Source: Rubidibacter lacunae KORDI 51-2
GTDB lineage: Bacteria; Cyanobacteriota; Cyanobacteriia; Cyanobacteriales; Rubidibacteraceae
Assembly (NCBI RefSeq): GCF_000473895.1
Contig: NZ_ASSJ01000034.1
Location: 1-54,099 of the forward strand
Direction of reading: 5' to 3'
Length of the DNA stretch: 54,099 nt
Positions within the stretch are counted from its first letter, which is position 1; the number at the start of each line of letters is the position of its first letter. A program made the position numbers and the translations under genes. Below the pieces are notes generated by a model, which searched no databases, was not told the DNA's origin, and saw nothing but the letters and a program-made list of their open reading frames with translations. This document shows, piece after piece, positions 17,186 to 27,100 of the stretch.

Positions 17186-20100
17186 TTAGCCCACTCGATC
17201 GAGGGTCTCCTGGACTTCTTCTTCGCTGAGAGATTCAACCTCGGCTATCAGAATTTCTTCAACAATTTCGGCGATATCAGCGATTGTGCGCGCGTCGAAT
17301 AACCGCTGCAGTGGTAATTCAATTGTGAAGGTTTCTTGCAGGCGCGATAGCACCTGGGTGGCTAACAACGAATGCCCGCCGAGCTCGAAGAAGTTATCGC
17401 GCACGCCGACTGTTTCGAGTTGTAAGACTTCGCACCAAATTTCCGCGATTGCCTCTTCAAGTTCCGTGCTGGGTGCGACGAAGTTTGGGCTGAGTTCTGG
17501 GCGTACTTTTTCCGGTGCGGGCAGTGCTTGCCGATTGACTTTGCCATTGGGGGTCAGCGGCAGCGCTTTCAGTGTCACAAATAGACTCGGAATGGCATAT
17601 TCGGGTAATTGGCCTTGCAAATACTGGCGAAGGGCGGTGCTATCAAAAGAAGTCCCGTCCGAGGCTGGCGTTACGTAGGCTACTAGTATTGGGTTGCCCA
17701 GACGATCTTCGCGCACCACGGCAGCAACTTCACTAATGGCCTCGTTGCGACCGAGAACTGTTTCAATTTCTCCAAGTTCGATACGGAAGCCATGCAACTT
17801 CACCTGTCGATCGACCCGCCCGAGGAATTCCACCGTGCCATCGGGCAACAACCGCACGCGATCGCCGGTTCGGTAGAGTTTCACCGCCGTTGCACCGTTC
17901 GTACCAGCAGTACTGAGCGCTCCACTATCCCCCGGGCAAACGCAGTCGATGAAGCGCTCGGCATTGAGTTCGGGGCGTTGGAAATAGCCGCGACTGAGGG
18001 TCGCGCCGCCGATATACAGCTCCCCCGGTACGCCCACGGGCACGGGCTTCAGCTCGGTATCTAAGGCATAGGCCTCCACTCCGGCTAACGGTTTGCCGAT
18101 GGGGACTGTGGCAGCAATCGCGTCCGTCACTGCTGCTGCGGTCACAGGGTGGGCAAAGGCGCCGACGGTGGTCTCGGTGGGACCGTAATGGTTGAAGATT
18201 TGGCAGCTCGGCTGCTGGGCCAGGATGGTTTCAATTAGTGGCCAGCGGCAAGCTTCACCGCCGAGAATCAAACGCTGGCGCGGCAATACCGCCCCCGGAT
18301 CTGGTCCCTGCAGGAGTACCTGCAAGTGCGAGGGGACAATTTTGAGGCAATCAATGCCGTGCTCCTGGCAGTAACTGGCAAAGGCCCGACTATCGCTGGC
18401 GCGGACTCCAGTTAACAGGTGTAGCGTTCCCCCTTGCACCAAACAGGGAAACACCATCGTATGGCCGAGATCGGCTGCCAGGGTGGATACTACAGCGTAA
18501 TTGGCATCAGCCGGTAGCTGCAGGCGAGCGATCGCCGCTCGCGTGTAGGCCATTAACTGGCGGTGCTCGACGGCCACAGCTTTGGGCTCGCCAGTGGAAC
18601 CGGAGGTGTAGAGCAAGTAAGCTAGCTGTTTGCCCGCGTGGCTCGAGTCTGGTGGCGTCTCGGGGTAGCCCGCGCTAGCCTCAGCATCCAGATACAGGGC
18701 AGGTGGAGCATCCTGGGGCAAGCGCTCCGATAGGCTGGTTTGGGTAATTACCAGGGGCACGTCAGCATCCTGTAGGCGGCGGGCAACCCCAGCAGCAGGC
18801 AGGGCCGGATCGATGGGTAAATAAGCACTTCCCGCTTTGAGAATTGCTAGCATTGCTACGATTGCTGCCGCCGTTCGCTCCGCGTAGAGAGCAATGGGCA
18901 CCTCCGGGCCGGCCCCCTGCGCCACCAGGGCATGGGCGAGTTGGTTGGAACGGCGATCGAGTTCGCTATAGGTGAGTCGCTGAGTTTCGTCTGCCACAGC
19001 GACGCGGTCGGCACAGTCGGTCGCAACGCGCGCAAAGGTCTGCAGGATATTGGGCTCCACAGGAATGGTGGCGGGAGCGGTAGGACTGGTGATGGTCGTG
19101 GGGAACCCATCGCCGAGCAGGGAAATTCGGCTCAGTGACAGTGTTGGATCCGAACTTATCCAGGTGACAGCGGTTTGCCATTGGTCTGCAATCGCCCGGA
19201 CGGCGGCTAGAGAGATCGCTGTGGGGTCGTAATGGAGTTCGGCCCGTAGGGTTTCGTCCCGGGCAATACACCTCAAGCGGAGGGTATTGCGATTGCTGGG
19301 GCTCCAAGTACGCGAGATCTCGAACTCGACGTCGCCAGCATTGAGATTCGGAACCCGCACGAATTCAAAGCCAACAGGCAGATCGACGCTCTCGGGCTGG
19401 AAATAATCCTGCCAGCTATCCATCTGCTGCCAGGTTTGCCCGACCTGCCGTGTCAGGGCAGCAACGGTCATGTCCGTATCCAGCTGGACCTGCAATGGCA
19501 TCTGCACTTGGAACGCCCCCAGGCCTTCGGCGAGGGCTTCATCCGATCGCTCCCAGTTCCGCACGCCGATGGCGAACTCTTCTCGTTCGGTTTGTCGCCA
19601 GAGCACCACCAGCCAAGCTGCTAAAAGGATTGCAGCGGTTTCGGAGTTATCGCCGATTTCCCGACAGGAGCCCTGCCAAGGCCAACCCAGCATCTGCATC
19701 TGGGTTGGCCCTGGTTTATCGGCTAGCGTTTTGGGCTTAGTCAGGGGAGCGGACAGGGGCGGACTCGCGATCGCCGACCAAAAGGCGCGACCGTTGGCGG
19801 TATCATCCTCCTCGGCCAGTTCCTGTTGCCAGGCTACAAACTGGGGATACTGAACCACTTCGTCAGCAGGAATGAGATCGCCCGAGCGATCGCCGTAAAC
19901 CCCGGCTAATTCCAGGGCAAGATTATGCAAGCTTTCAGTATCGGCGCAGATGGCCGGCACCGAAACGAGCAACCAGTGCTCTTCAGGGGCGCGCTGGCCC
20001 AAAACCGCCCGAACCAGTGGCAAGGTCTCGAGGGATTGGAACTGCTGGCATGCGGCTTGGCGGCACGCAGCGATCGTCCGCTCTAGATTTTCTTCGGCAC

Positions 20101-20365
20101 CCCAATCGACAGATTCCCAAGCCACACCCCCTTGGGGTTCGACAATCTGTAGGGGCACGGTCAAGGTGCTGGGCTGACAAAACTTCGTCCGCAAACTCTC
20201 GTGACGTTCGACAACAACATCGAGCGCGCGTGCCAACCGATCGCGATCCAACGGGCCGCGCAGGCACAGCAGCAAATGATTAATGGTGGGACTGCCCGGC
20301 AGTGACTGAAGATAACGCTGCTGCGATGAAAGTGGATAGCCGCTAATATCGGTGTGGCTCAACAT
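17186..20365 (-). CDS. Gene 7: NRPS, interface-type C domain-A(Asp)-PCP
   Basis: This is a 1059-residue protein. Residues 1-430 have the condensation fold signature (YPLSSQQRYL start) but the HHxxxDG site reads SVPAICADTESL near 139, so it is catalytically dead as a C domain and resembles the interface-type domain of gene 11. A domain: YTSGSTGEPKA near 588, pocket residues D-L-T-K-I-G-H-V-G, matching aspartate. PCP: LGGHS near 997. The usable C domain for this module is the one inside gene 6, followed there by a fused hydroxylase. The start ATG at 20365 lies 39 bp after the gene 6 stop; no strong Shine-Dalgarno is visible. The natural reading is that Asp is loaded here, beta-hydroxylated by the gene 6 TauD domain docked on the interface domain, and condensed by the gene 6 C domain. 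Confidence 0.91.
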   Translation of the reverse strand: MLSHTDISGYPLSSQQRYLQSLPGSPTINHLLLCLRGPLDRDRLARALDVVVERHESLRTKFCQPSTLTVPLQIVEPQGGVAWESVDWGAEENLERTIAACRQAACQQFQSLETLPLVRAVLGQRAPEEHWLLVSVPAICADTESLHNLALELAGVYGDRSGDLIPADEVVQYPQFVAWQQELAEEDDTANGRAFWSAIASPPLSAPLTKPKTLADKPGPTQMQMLGWPWQGSCREIGDNSETAAILLAAWLVVLWRQTEREEFAIGVRNWERSDEALAEGLGAFQVQMPLQVQLDTDMTVAALTRQVGQTWQQMDSWQDYFQPESVDLPVGFEFVRVPNLNAGDVEFEISRTWSPSNRNTLRLRCIARDETLRAELHYDPTAISLAAVRAIADQWQTAVTWISSDPTLSLSRISLLGDGFPTTITSPTAPATIPVEPNILQTFARVATDCADRVAVADETQRLTYSELDRRSNQLAHALVAQGAGPEVPIALYAERTAAAIVAMLAILKAGSAYLPIDPALPAAGVARRLQDADVPLVITQTSLSERLPQDAPPALYLDAEASAGYPETPPDSSHAGKQLAYLLYTSGSTGEPKAVAVEHRQLMAYTRAAIARLQLPADANYAVVSTLAADLGHTMVFPCLVQGGTLHLLTGVRASDSRAFASYCQEHGIDCLKIVPSHLQVLLQGPDPGAVLPRQRLILGGEACRWPLIETILAQQPSCQIFNHYGPTETTVGAFAHPVTAAAVTDAIAATVPIGKPLAGVEAYALDTELKPVPVGVPGELYIGGATLSRGYFQRPELNAERFIDCVCPGDSGALSTAGTNGATAVKLYRTGDRVRLLPDGTVEFLGRVDRQVKLHGFRIELGEIETVLGRNEAISEVAAVVREDRLGNPILVAYVTPASDGTSFDSTALRQYLQGQLPEYAIPSLFVTLKALPLTPNGKVNRQALPAPEKVRPELSPNFVAPSTELEEAIAEIWCEVLQLETVGVRDNFFELGGHSLLATQVLSRLQETFTIELPLQRLFDARTIADIAEIVEEILIAEVESLSEEEVQETLDRVG

Positions 20366-20404
20366 TGTTTGGATACCGTTAATTTTATTATTTATAAGAA
20401 GTGG

Positions 20405-23400
20405 TTAACCAATCATAGAAAGGCGATCGCGCTGTATCATTTCCCCCAAGGCTACGACAATTTTGCGCGGTCCTTGGAAAGGATTGCGCCCGTGAGCCAT
20501 CAACATGTTGTCAAGCATCAATAGATCGCCTTTTTGCCACGTGAATTGACGCGCGCAAGTTTGATAGGCGGCATCAACCTCTTCCAGGACTTCAGGTTCG
20601 ATTTCCGAGCCATCACCGTAGTAAACCTGACGGGGCAAACAATCCTCTCCCAAAAGGGAACGGATGGACGCTTGGGTATTGGGATCGATGTAGGAGAAAT
20701 GGTGGAGTTGAAGCTGATTGAAAAAGACTAAATCCTGCGTATGGGGATGGCGGGCAATTGCTTGACGAACTTGACGCGTGCGCAGGCGACCATTCTCCAA
20801 CCAAGTCCATTCAACGCCTTCGGCTTCGCAGCGACGCTCGACTTCCGCGCGATCGTCAGTTTTAAAGAAATCGCGCCAATCTACATCCAAGCCCGGCACA
20901 AAATTCCGCTCGTACATCAGTTGCTTGGTAGCAAAGCGATCGCGCGTTTCCGGACGCAAAGTCTGGTAGAGCTGCCGACAATTAACAATTGGAGTTTCGC
21001 CCCCCACCGGAGATGGCTGGACGCAGAAGAACCAAATCTTCATCGGCCATTTCTGTAGGTGCGAGCTTTCGTTATGGAACAAAATAGCTCGATCTTCGGG
21101 ATAGGGGGTCGAGCCATACACCTTGCCGCTTACTCCCGTTCGAGGGAGGTCGCCATAGTTGCCAAACAGTTCCGGACAAATTGCCCCAGAAACGGTTTCA
21201 AATGCTCGCGCGTCGGGTAGGTCGAAGCCCCGAAAAAGTAGCGCTCCCGATGTCTGAAGTTGTCGCTCTAGAGCGGCACGATTCTCGGTGGCCCAGGCAG
21301 CTAAATTTGCAGCCGCAACTTGGGGTTCGTAGAGGCCGATGCCGATGGGGTGTTGGCTAAACCGCACCACTTCAGTGGCTGAGACGCGGACGGCTTTGGG
21401 TTTAACTTTCTGAAAGCGCTTGCGTTTCGGTTGAGGCGAGATCGCGCCGGGGCTAAAGCGATCGGTCATGGTTTCTATCGGCGTATCGGGGTTGGCAATT
21501 AGGGCTTGTAAGAGGTCGAGATATTGTTGGGCTAGCTGGTCGACCGTTGCAGTTTCAAAGACATCGGTTTTGTAATTCCATGTCACCGTTAGTCCGGCAG
21601 CAGTTTCTCGCACAAACAGGGCTAAATCGAACTTCGCGGCATGATAATCCGGCTCCGCTGGCACTAGGGTCAGACCCGGCACTTCTAACGCAGGCAGTGG
21701 TGCATTTTGCAGGACGAAGAGCACCTGAAATAAGGGCATCAAGCCATCTTGACGCTCTGGTTTCAGCACATCGACCAACTTTGCAAAGGGGACATCCTGG
21801 CGATCGTAAGCATCGAGGGTGACCGTCCTGATGCGCTGCAGTAGCTCGCGAAAGGTTGGGTTTCCAGAAAGATCTGTTCGCAGTACCAGTAAATTAATAA
21901 AAAAGCCGATCGCGGCTTCGACTTCTTGCCGGTTTCGATTGGCCAAATCGGTGCCCACAGGAATATCGCGCTGGGGCGTATAGCAGCATAACAACAACTT
22001 AAACGCCGACAGCAAGGTCATAAACAACGTTACGTTTGCTTCTCGGCCAAGCTGCGCTATGGAGGTCAGGATTTCTGGTGTGATGACGGTCGCGATTGCC
22101 GCACCGCGATCGCTCCGTTGTGCGGTCCGAGGCTTATCTAAGGGCAGTTGCAATGTTGGCAAATCGCCACCAAGTTGCCGCCGCCAATAGGTAAGCTGTT
22201 CGTGCCAATCCTGCTGGCGCTGCCAAGCAGCAAAGTCGGCATATTGAATCGGCAACTCTGGCAAAATGTTGGCAGCCTCACCCGCCTTAAATGCCGCATA
22301 TAGCTGCGAAATTTCGTGAATTAGAATGCCATAGGACCACCCATCAATAACGATGTGATGGGCGGCGAAGAGAGCCAGATGGCGATCCCCGCTCAAACGC
22401 AAGATCTTCACCCGCAGTAGCGGGCCGGCAGTGAGATCGAAGGGCTCCCGGGTATGAGCCGTGGCAAGTCTTTCTAGCTCCCGCTCCTGGGCGGTGGGGT
22501 TAAGGTTACAGAGATCGATGAGGGGCAGCGCGATCTCCAACTTTTCAGCAATTCGTTGTACGGGGTGGCCCCCTGCCTGGGGAAAAGTCGTCCGTAGAAC
22601 TTCGTGACGGGCCACAATGGCATTCAAGCTTGCCTGCAATGCCGCTAAATCTAGATCGCCCAGAAGTTCCAGGCGTGCGACTTCGTTGTAGGCGCTATTG
22701 CCCGGCGAAAGCCGATCCAACAACCATAAGCGCTCCTGGGCAAAGGACAGCGGTAGAGCCTCGGTGCGATCGCAAGGCTCGATAGCTGCCAGGGCTTGGG
22801 GGGGTTGTGCTGTCTCGATGCGAGTGGAAATCGCAGCAACAGTTGGCGACTCAAAGAAGGCCCGCAGGGATAGCTCGACGGGAAATCGATTACAAATCCG
22901 GGCGACGACCTGAGTTGCCAGCAGCGAATGTCCCCCGAGTTCGAAGAAGCTATTGTGAATGCCAATTTGCTCCACGGGCAAGCTCAGAATTTCAGCAAAA
23001 ATCTGCGCGAGGGCGATTTGGAGTGGCGTGTTGGGGGCAACAAAACTGGTGTCGCTAAGGCGATCGTTTTCGAAGCTCGTTAGCGCGTTGCGATCGAGTT
23101 TCCCGTTCGGAGTTAACGGTAAGGACTCTAACGCAACAAACGCGCTCGGCACCATGTAATCCAGTAAGTTTCGCTTGAGATATGTTCGTAATGCTTCGCT
23201 ATCCAACTCAGCATCGCTAACGATATAAGCCACCAAGCGACGATCTCCCGAACTCACCTCGCGCGCCATGACGGCACATTCCCGAACGTCGGGATGGTTG
23301 CCGAGTGTAGTTTCAATTTCACCGAGCTCTACACGAAAACCGCGAATCTTTACCTGATTATCCCTGCGCCCCAGAAACGCAATCGTGCCATCGGCACGGT

Positions 23401-23743
23401 AACAAGCCCAATCTCCTGTTTTGTAGAGCCGTCCCTCGCCAAAGGGGTTGGCAATGAATTTCTGAGCCGTCATCTCGGGGGAGTAAAGATAGCCTAGAGA
23501 TAAGCCCATGCCGCCAACATACAGCTCGCCAGGTACGCCGATGGGCGTCGGCTGTAAATGCGGATCGAGGATGTAGATTGCGGTATTCGCAATCGGTCGC
23601 CCGATAATTGAGCGATCGAAATGCCTTGCCAAACCTGCTTGCACGGGCAACTGCTCGGTAGGCCAAGACAGGGGTTCGTACCCCAATGCCTTGAGGCGAT
23701 TGTTGAGGAGATTCTGCCTATCTTGCGTGAGGAAAGTATCCAT
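20405..23743 (-). CDS. Gene 6: NRPS, A(back half only)-PCP-C-TauD hydroxylase
   Basis: This 1112-residue protein opens not with a full A domain but with its last part: GRPIANT near residue 47, GELYVGG near 72, then TGDWAC, LGRRDNQVKIRG and NGKLDRN near 215 (motifs A6-A10). Motifs A1-A5, including the ATP-binding STGKPKG loop, are absent. A normal PCP follows (LGGHS near 268), then a C domain with HHIVIDG near 464, then a fused TauD-type Fe(II)/2-oxoglutarate hydroxylase from about 790 to the end, with H-N-E near 889 and MAHGRNPFQGPRK near 1083. The missing A-domain front is at the end of gene 4, beyond gene 5. A longer frame begins at TTG 23767, but the ATG at 23743 has GAGGG seven bases ahead. 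The TauD domain most likely hydroxylates Asp on gene 7. Confidence 0.91.
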   Translation of the reverse strand: MDTFLTQDRQNLLNNRLKALGYEPLSWPTEQLPVQAGLARHFDRSIIGRPIANTAIYILDPHLQPTPIGVPGELYVGGMGLSLGYLYSPEMTAQKFIANPFGEGRLYKTGDWACYRADGTIAFLGRRDNQVKIRGFRVELGEIETTLGNHPDVRECAVMAREVSSGDRRLVAYIVSDAELDSEALRTYLKRNLLDYMVPSAFVALESLPLTPNGKLDRNALTSFENDRLSDTSFVAPNTPLQIALAQIFAEILSLPVEQIGIHNSFFELGGHSLLATQVVARICNRFPVELSLRAFFESPTVAAISTRIETAQPPQALAAIEPCDRTEALPLSFAQERLWLLDRLSPGNSAYNEVARLELLGDLDLAALQASLNAIVARHEVLRTTFPQAGGHPVQRIAEKLEIALPLIDLCNLNPTAQERELERLATAHTREPFDLTAGPLLRVKILRLSGDRHLALFAAHHIVIDGWSYGILIHEISQLYAAFKAGEAANILPELPIQYADFAAWQRQQDWHEQLTYWRRQLGGDLPTLQLPLDKPRTAQRSDRGAAIATVITPEILTSIAQLGREANVTLFMTLLSAFKLLLCCYTPQRDIPVGTDLANRNRQEVEAAIGFFINLLVLRTDLSGNPTFRELLQRIRTVTLDAYDRQDVPFAKLVDVLKPERQDGLMPLFQVLFVLQNAPLPALEVPGLTLVPAEPDYHAAKFDLALFVRETAAGLTVTWNYKTDVFETATVDQLAQQYLDLLQALIANPDTPIETMTDRFSPGAISPQPKRKRFQKVKPKAVRVSATEVVRFSQHPIGIGLYEPQVAAANLAAWATENRAALERQLQTSGALLFRGFDLPDARAFETVSGAICPELFGNYGDLPRTGVSGKVYGSTPYPEDRAILFHNESSHLQKWPMKIWFFCVQPSPVGGETPIVNCRQLYQTLRPETRDRFATKQLMYERNFVPGLDVDWRDFFKTDDRAEVERRCEAEGVEWTWLENGRLRTRQVRQAIARHPHTQDLVFFNQLQLHHFSYIDPNTQASIRSLLGEDCLPRQVYYGDGSEIEPEVLEEVDAAYQTCARQFTWQKGDLLMLDNMLMAHGRNPFQGPRKIVVALGEMIQRDRLSMIG

Positions 23744-23750
23744 AGAGTTG

Positions 23751-23755
23751 CCCTC
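23751..23755 (-). promoter_or_regulatory. Shine-Dalgarno that fixes the start of gene 6
   Basis: GAGGG on the minus strand stands seven bases before ATG 23743. It favours this ATG over the in-frame TTG eight codons upstream. It also shows that the gene with half an A domain has its own translation signal, so it is not just a broken tail of gene 4. Confidence 0.7.
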
Positions 23756-23776
23756 GAATGAATTCAACCCCAGTCC

Positions 23777-24118
23777 TTACAGGTACTTGACAAATTGATT
23801 GTCACCATCGACCAAAATAGCTGTCGGCTCTACCGGCACATTGGAGGTCTCGAACGCCATAATGATGACTTCTTCACCTTTTTTGATTAGGTGGGCAGCA
23901 GCACCATTCATGCAAATGACCCCCGACCCTTCAGGACCTTCAATCGCATAGGTTTCTAATCGTTGTCCTGATGTATTGCTGACAACGAGGACTTTCTCAT
24001 GGAGACAGATATCGGCCTTTTCCAGCAAAGTTTTGTCAATGGTGATGCTGCCCACATAACTAACATCAGCTTGGGTGACGGTTGCTTTGTGGATCTTCGC
24101 TCTCAGTCGCGTTCTCAT
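23777..24118 (-). CDS. Gene 5: PanD-like aspartate 1-decarboxylase (beta-alanine supply)
   Basis: This 113-residue protein is of the pyruvoyl-dependent aspartate 1-decarboxylase family, which makes beta-alanine from L-aspartate. AKIHKATVT carries the lysine equivalent to Lys9 of the E. coli enzyme, YVGSITID holds the Gly-Ser self-cleavage site that yields the pyruvoyl group, RLETYAI has the Arg, Thr and Tyr of the active site, and NGAAAHLI is the conserved binding loop. It is slightly shorter than the E. coli protein (126). The ATG at 24118 has AGGAG six bases upstream (24125-24129). It sits exactly between the two halves of a beta-alanine-type A domain (genes 4 and 6), so pathway-dedicated beta-alanine supply is the best reading. 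A general role in pantothenate synthesis cannot be excluded if the genome lacks another panD. Confidence 0.9.
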   Translation of the reverse strand: MRTRLRAKIHKATVTQADVSYVGSITIDKTLLEKADICLHEKVLVVSNTSGQRLETYAIEGPEGSGVICMNGAAAHLIKKGEEVIIMAFETSNVPVEPTAILVDGDNQFVKYL

Positions 24119-24173
24119 GGCTTTCTCCTACAGTTTGAGATGATGATAAATTGATGTTGGCTCTAGAAACCAT

Positions 24174-27100
24174 CTACAATTGCTGCAGAATGCGAGCAAT
24201 TGTGGCGACTTTCCCGGGTTCGGGCTCATGTTCTTTAAGCAACTTGACAAGTTCGCGAATGGTCGGGGCGCGATATAAGCTCTCCCTAGGTAAAGGGATG
24301 CCGAATAGATAATGTAGGCGTTCGATCGTCAAATTTGAAAGATAATTGTTGCCTCCTACCTCGAAAAAGTTGTCATCGATCCCAACCCATTCGAGCTGAA
24401 GCACGTCTTTCCAGATCTCAGCCAAGGCTTTTTCCTCCGGTTGCTGAGGTTCGGTCAACCGACCCCGAACAGAGGAATCCGGGAACTCAACAGACGCCAA
24501 TTCAATAGGTGATGGATCTACCTTTGAATGCCAAGTTTCGTGATGCGTAACATCTGCCGAAACTTCTGAAGATCCATAGAGATTAATCAAGAAACTATTG
24601 GGGATTTTATCATAGAATTCTTTGCATAAGTTGGTCTCTAGAGTCTCACCACTGGTTACCCAATACTTTAGGTGGGGAAGTTTATCCTTTAACTCACTGC
24701 CAGTCTCTAGTATTGCCCGCAGTAGAGAAGGAACCAGAACGATCCGGGAAATCTGATGGGTGCTTAAAGTATCGATCAGATGTGGGGGATCTTTGACAGT
24801 TTCAGCAGGGATAATTACAGTTGGAATCCCCTGAAGCAAGCCCCCAAAGAATTCCCAAACCGAATCGACGAAACTCAAGGAAGTCTTTTGGCAGCAACGC
24901 TCGTTGGGCTCAAAGGGATAGGTCGTCCACATCCAATACAGTCGATTGACAGTCCCTTGATGGAGTCCTTGCACCCCCTTAGGTTTGCCGGTAGAACCGG
25001 ATGTATAGATGACGTAGGCGACGCTATCTGGCGTTACCTCAGAAGTCGGGTTTTCAGTACTATGGGGCTGAATTTTGGAGGTCCAGTCAGTATCCAAACA
25101 AACCGTCTTGGCCTGATGTTCGGGTAGCCGATCGGCGATCGCATTTTGTGTAATCAAAAATGGTACCTGGCTGTTTGCAAGCATGTATTCCAGACGTTCC
25201 GGGGGATAGCTCGGATCGAGGGGGACGTAAGCCCCACCGGCCTTAAGAATCCCCAGAACACTGACAAGTGCATCGAGAGACCGCTCGACACAAAGGCCTA
25301 CCAGTATCCCGGGTTTTACACCGAATTCTTGCAGGGCATGGGCGAGTCGGTTTGCGCGCGCATTCAGGGTGAAATAGTTAATGGATTCAGCACCATAGAT
25401 TGCCGCGATCGCTTCTGGAGTGCGATCCGCCTGATATTCAAATAATTGGTGAATGCAGTTGTCTAGGGGGTAATCGACAGCTGTATTATTCCAGTCCGTG
25501 AGAATTTGTTGGCGCTCCCGGGAAGTCAGCATGGGTAGCGTTGCCACCGGTTGGCGAACATCTGCCACCATACTGCGAAGGAGCATTTCAAAATGGGTGG
25601 CCATGCGCGCGATGGTTTCGGCAGTAAAGAGTTCGCTGTCATATTCCCAACGCCCGGAAAACCCGCGATCGCCCTCTTGCAAGGAAAGGGTTACGTCAAA
25701 CTTGGCAGCGACAGTTTCGACCTCCAGGGGCGTGAGAGTAATCCCTTCAAGTTCTAGGGATGCTGTCGGGACGTTTTGCAAAATAAACATCACCTGGAAT
25801 AGCGGCGTGTGAGCCAAGGTGCGTTCGGCAGCGACGGCTTCAATAATCCGCTCGAAGGGTACATCCTGGTGGGCGTAAGCATCTAATGCCGTGTGGCGCA
25901 CTTGCTGTAACAAATCGGCGACCGTCGCAGTTGGATCGATCGTGGTACGCAAGGCCAAGGTATTCACGAAAAAGCCAATTAGCCCCTCGACTTCGGGATG
26001 ATTTCGATTTGCGATTGGGCTGCCGACGACGATATCTTGCTGTGCACTGTAACGAGCGAGTAAAAGCTGGAATGCAGTCAAGAGCACCATGAATGGGGTG
26101 ACTTCTTGCTGCTGGGCAAGGGTCTTGACGGCGGCGGTTAATTCTGGCGGGAGTGCGATATTTTGAACTCGGCCTTGGAACGATCGCCGTGCTGGACGAG
26201 GATAATCGGTGGGCAATTCTAATAGGGCTGGCACCCCAGCAAGCTGTTGCTGCCAATAGTTCAACTGCCGTTCTAAGACTTCTCCCTCTAGCCATTGGCG
26301 CTGCCAGACACCGTAGTCAGCGTACTGAACGGGCAAAGGAGCTAGCTCCGTCGACTCTCCCGTGCGATAGCCCTGATAAAGGGTAATGATTTCGCGAATG
26401 AAAATCCCCGAGGACCAACCATCACTGATGATGTGGTGCATCACCACCGACAAAATATTTTCGTTGGGCGCAAGCTGTATTACTTTGACGCGCAGGAGCG
26501 GACCAGTGGCCAGGTCGAACGGTTGTTGAGTTTGGCGAATTAACCAGTCTTCTGGGATGCAATCGAGGTCGACAGCGCTAACAATTTCCAGGGGAACATG
26601 GAGATGTGGCAGCACGCACTGTACGGCGCTGTCGCTGCCATCCCTCAGGGGGAAATAGGTCCGTAAGCTCTCATGACGAGCGACTAGCGCATCAAGGGCC
26701 TGCTGCATGGCATCAAGATCCGCAACGCCCTCAATCCGGAAGCTGCCAGGGATGTTGTAGGTAGCCGAGCCGCCTTCGAAACGATCCAAAAACCACAGAC
26801 GCTGCTGGGCAAACGATAGCGGTAGATTCGCCGGATCCCGTTCGGTGGCAGGCAGGGGAACGATCGCGGGCAGGGCTTGTCTGGCAGTTTGGCTTTGCTC
26901 TAAAGCGGCGATCGCTCGATCCAAATCCGCAACCGTGGTTGCTTCGAACAGTACCTTGAGGGGAATCTCGACACCGAAGGCCTGCCGCAGGCGCGAGATC
27001 AATTGGGTCGCAAGTAGGGAATGGCCGCCAAGATCGAAGAAGTTGGCGTGCAGACCCACGCGCTCCGGTGGCAAATCAAGAACCGCAGCAAACTGCGCCG

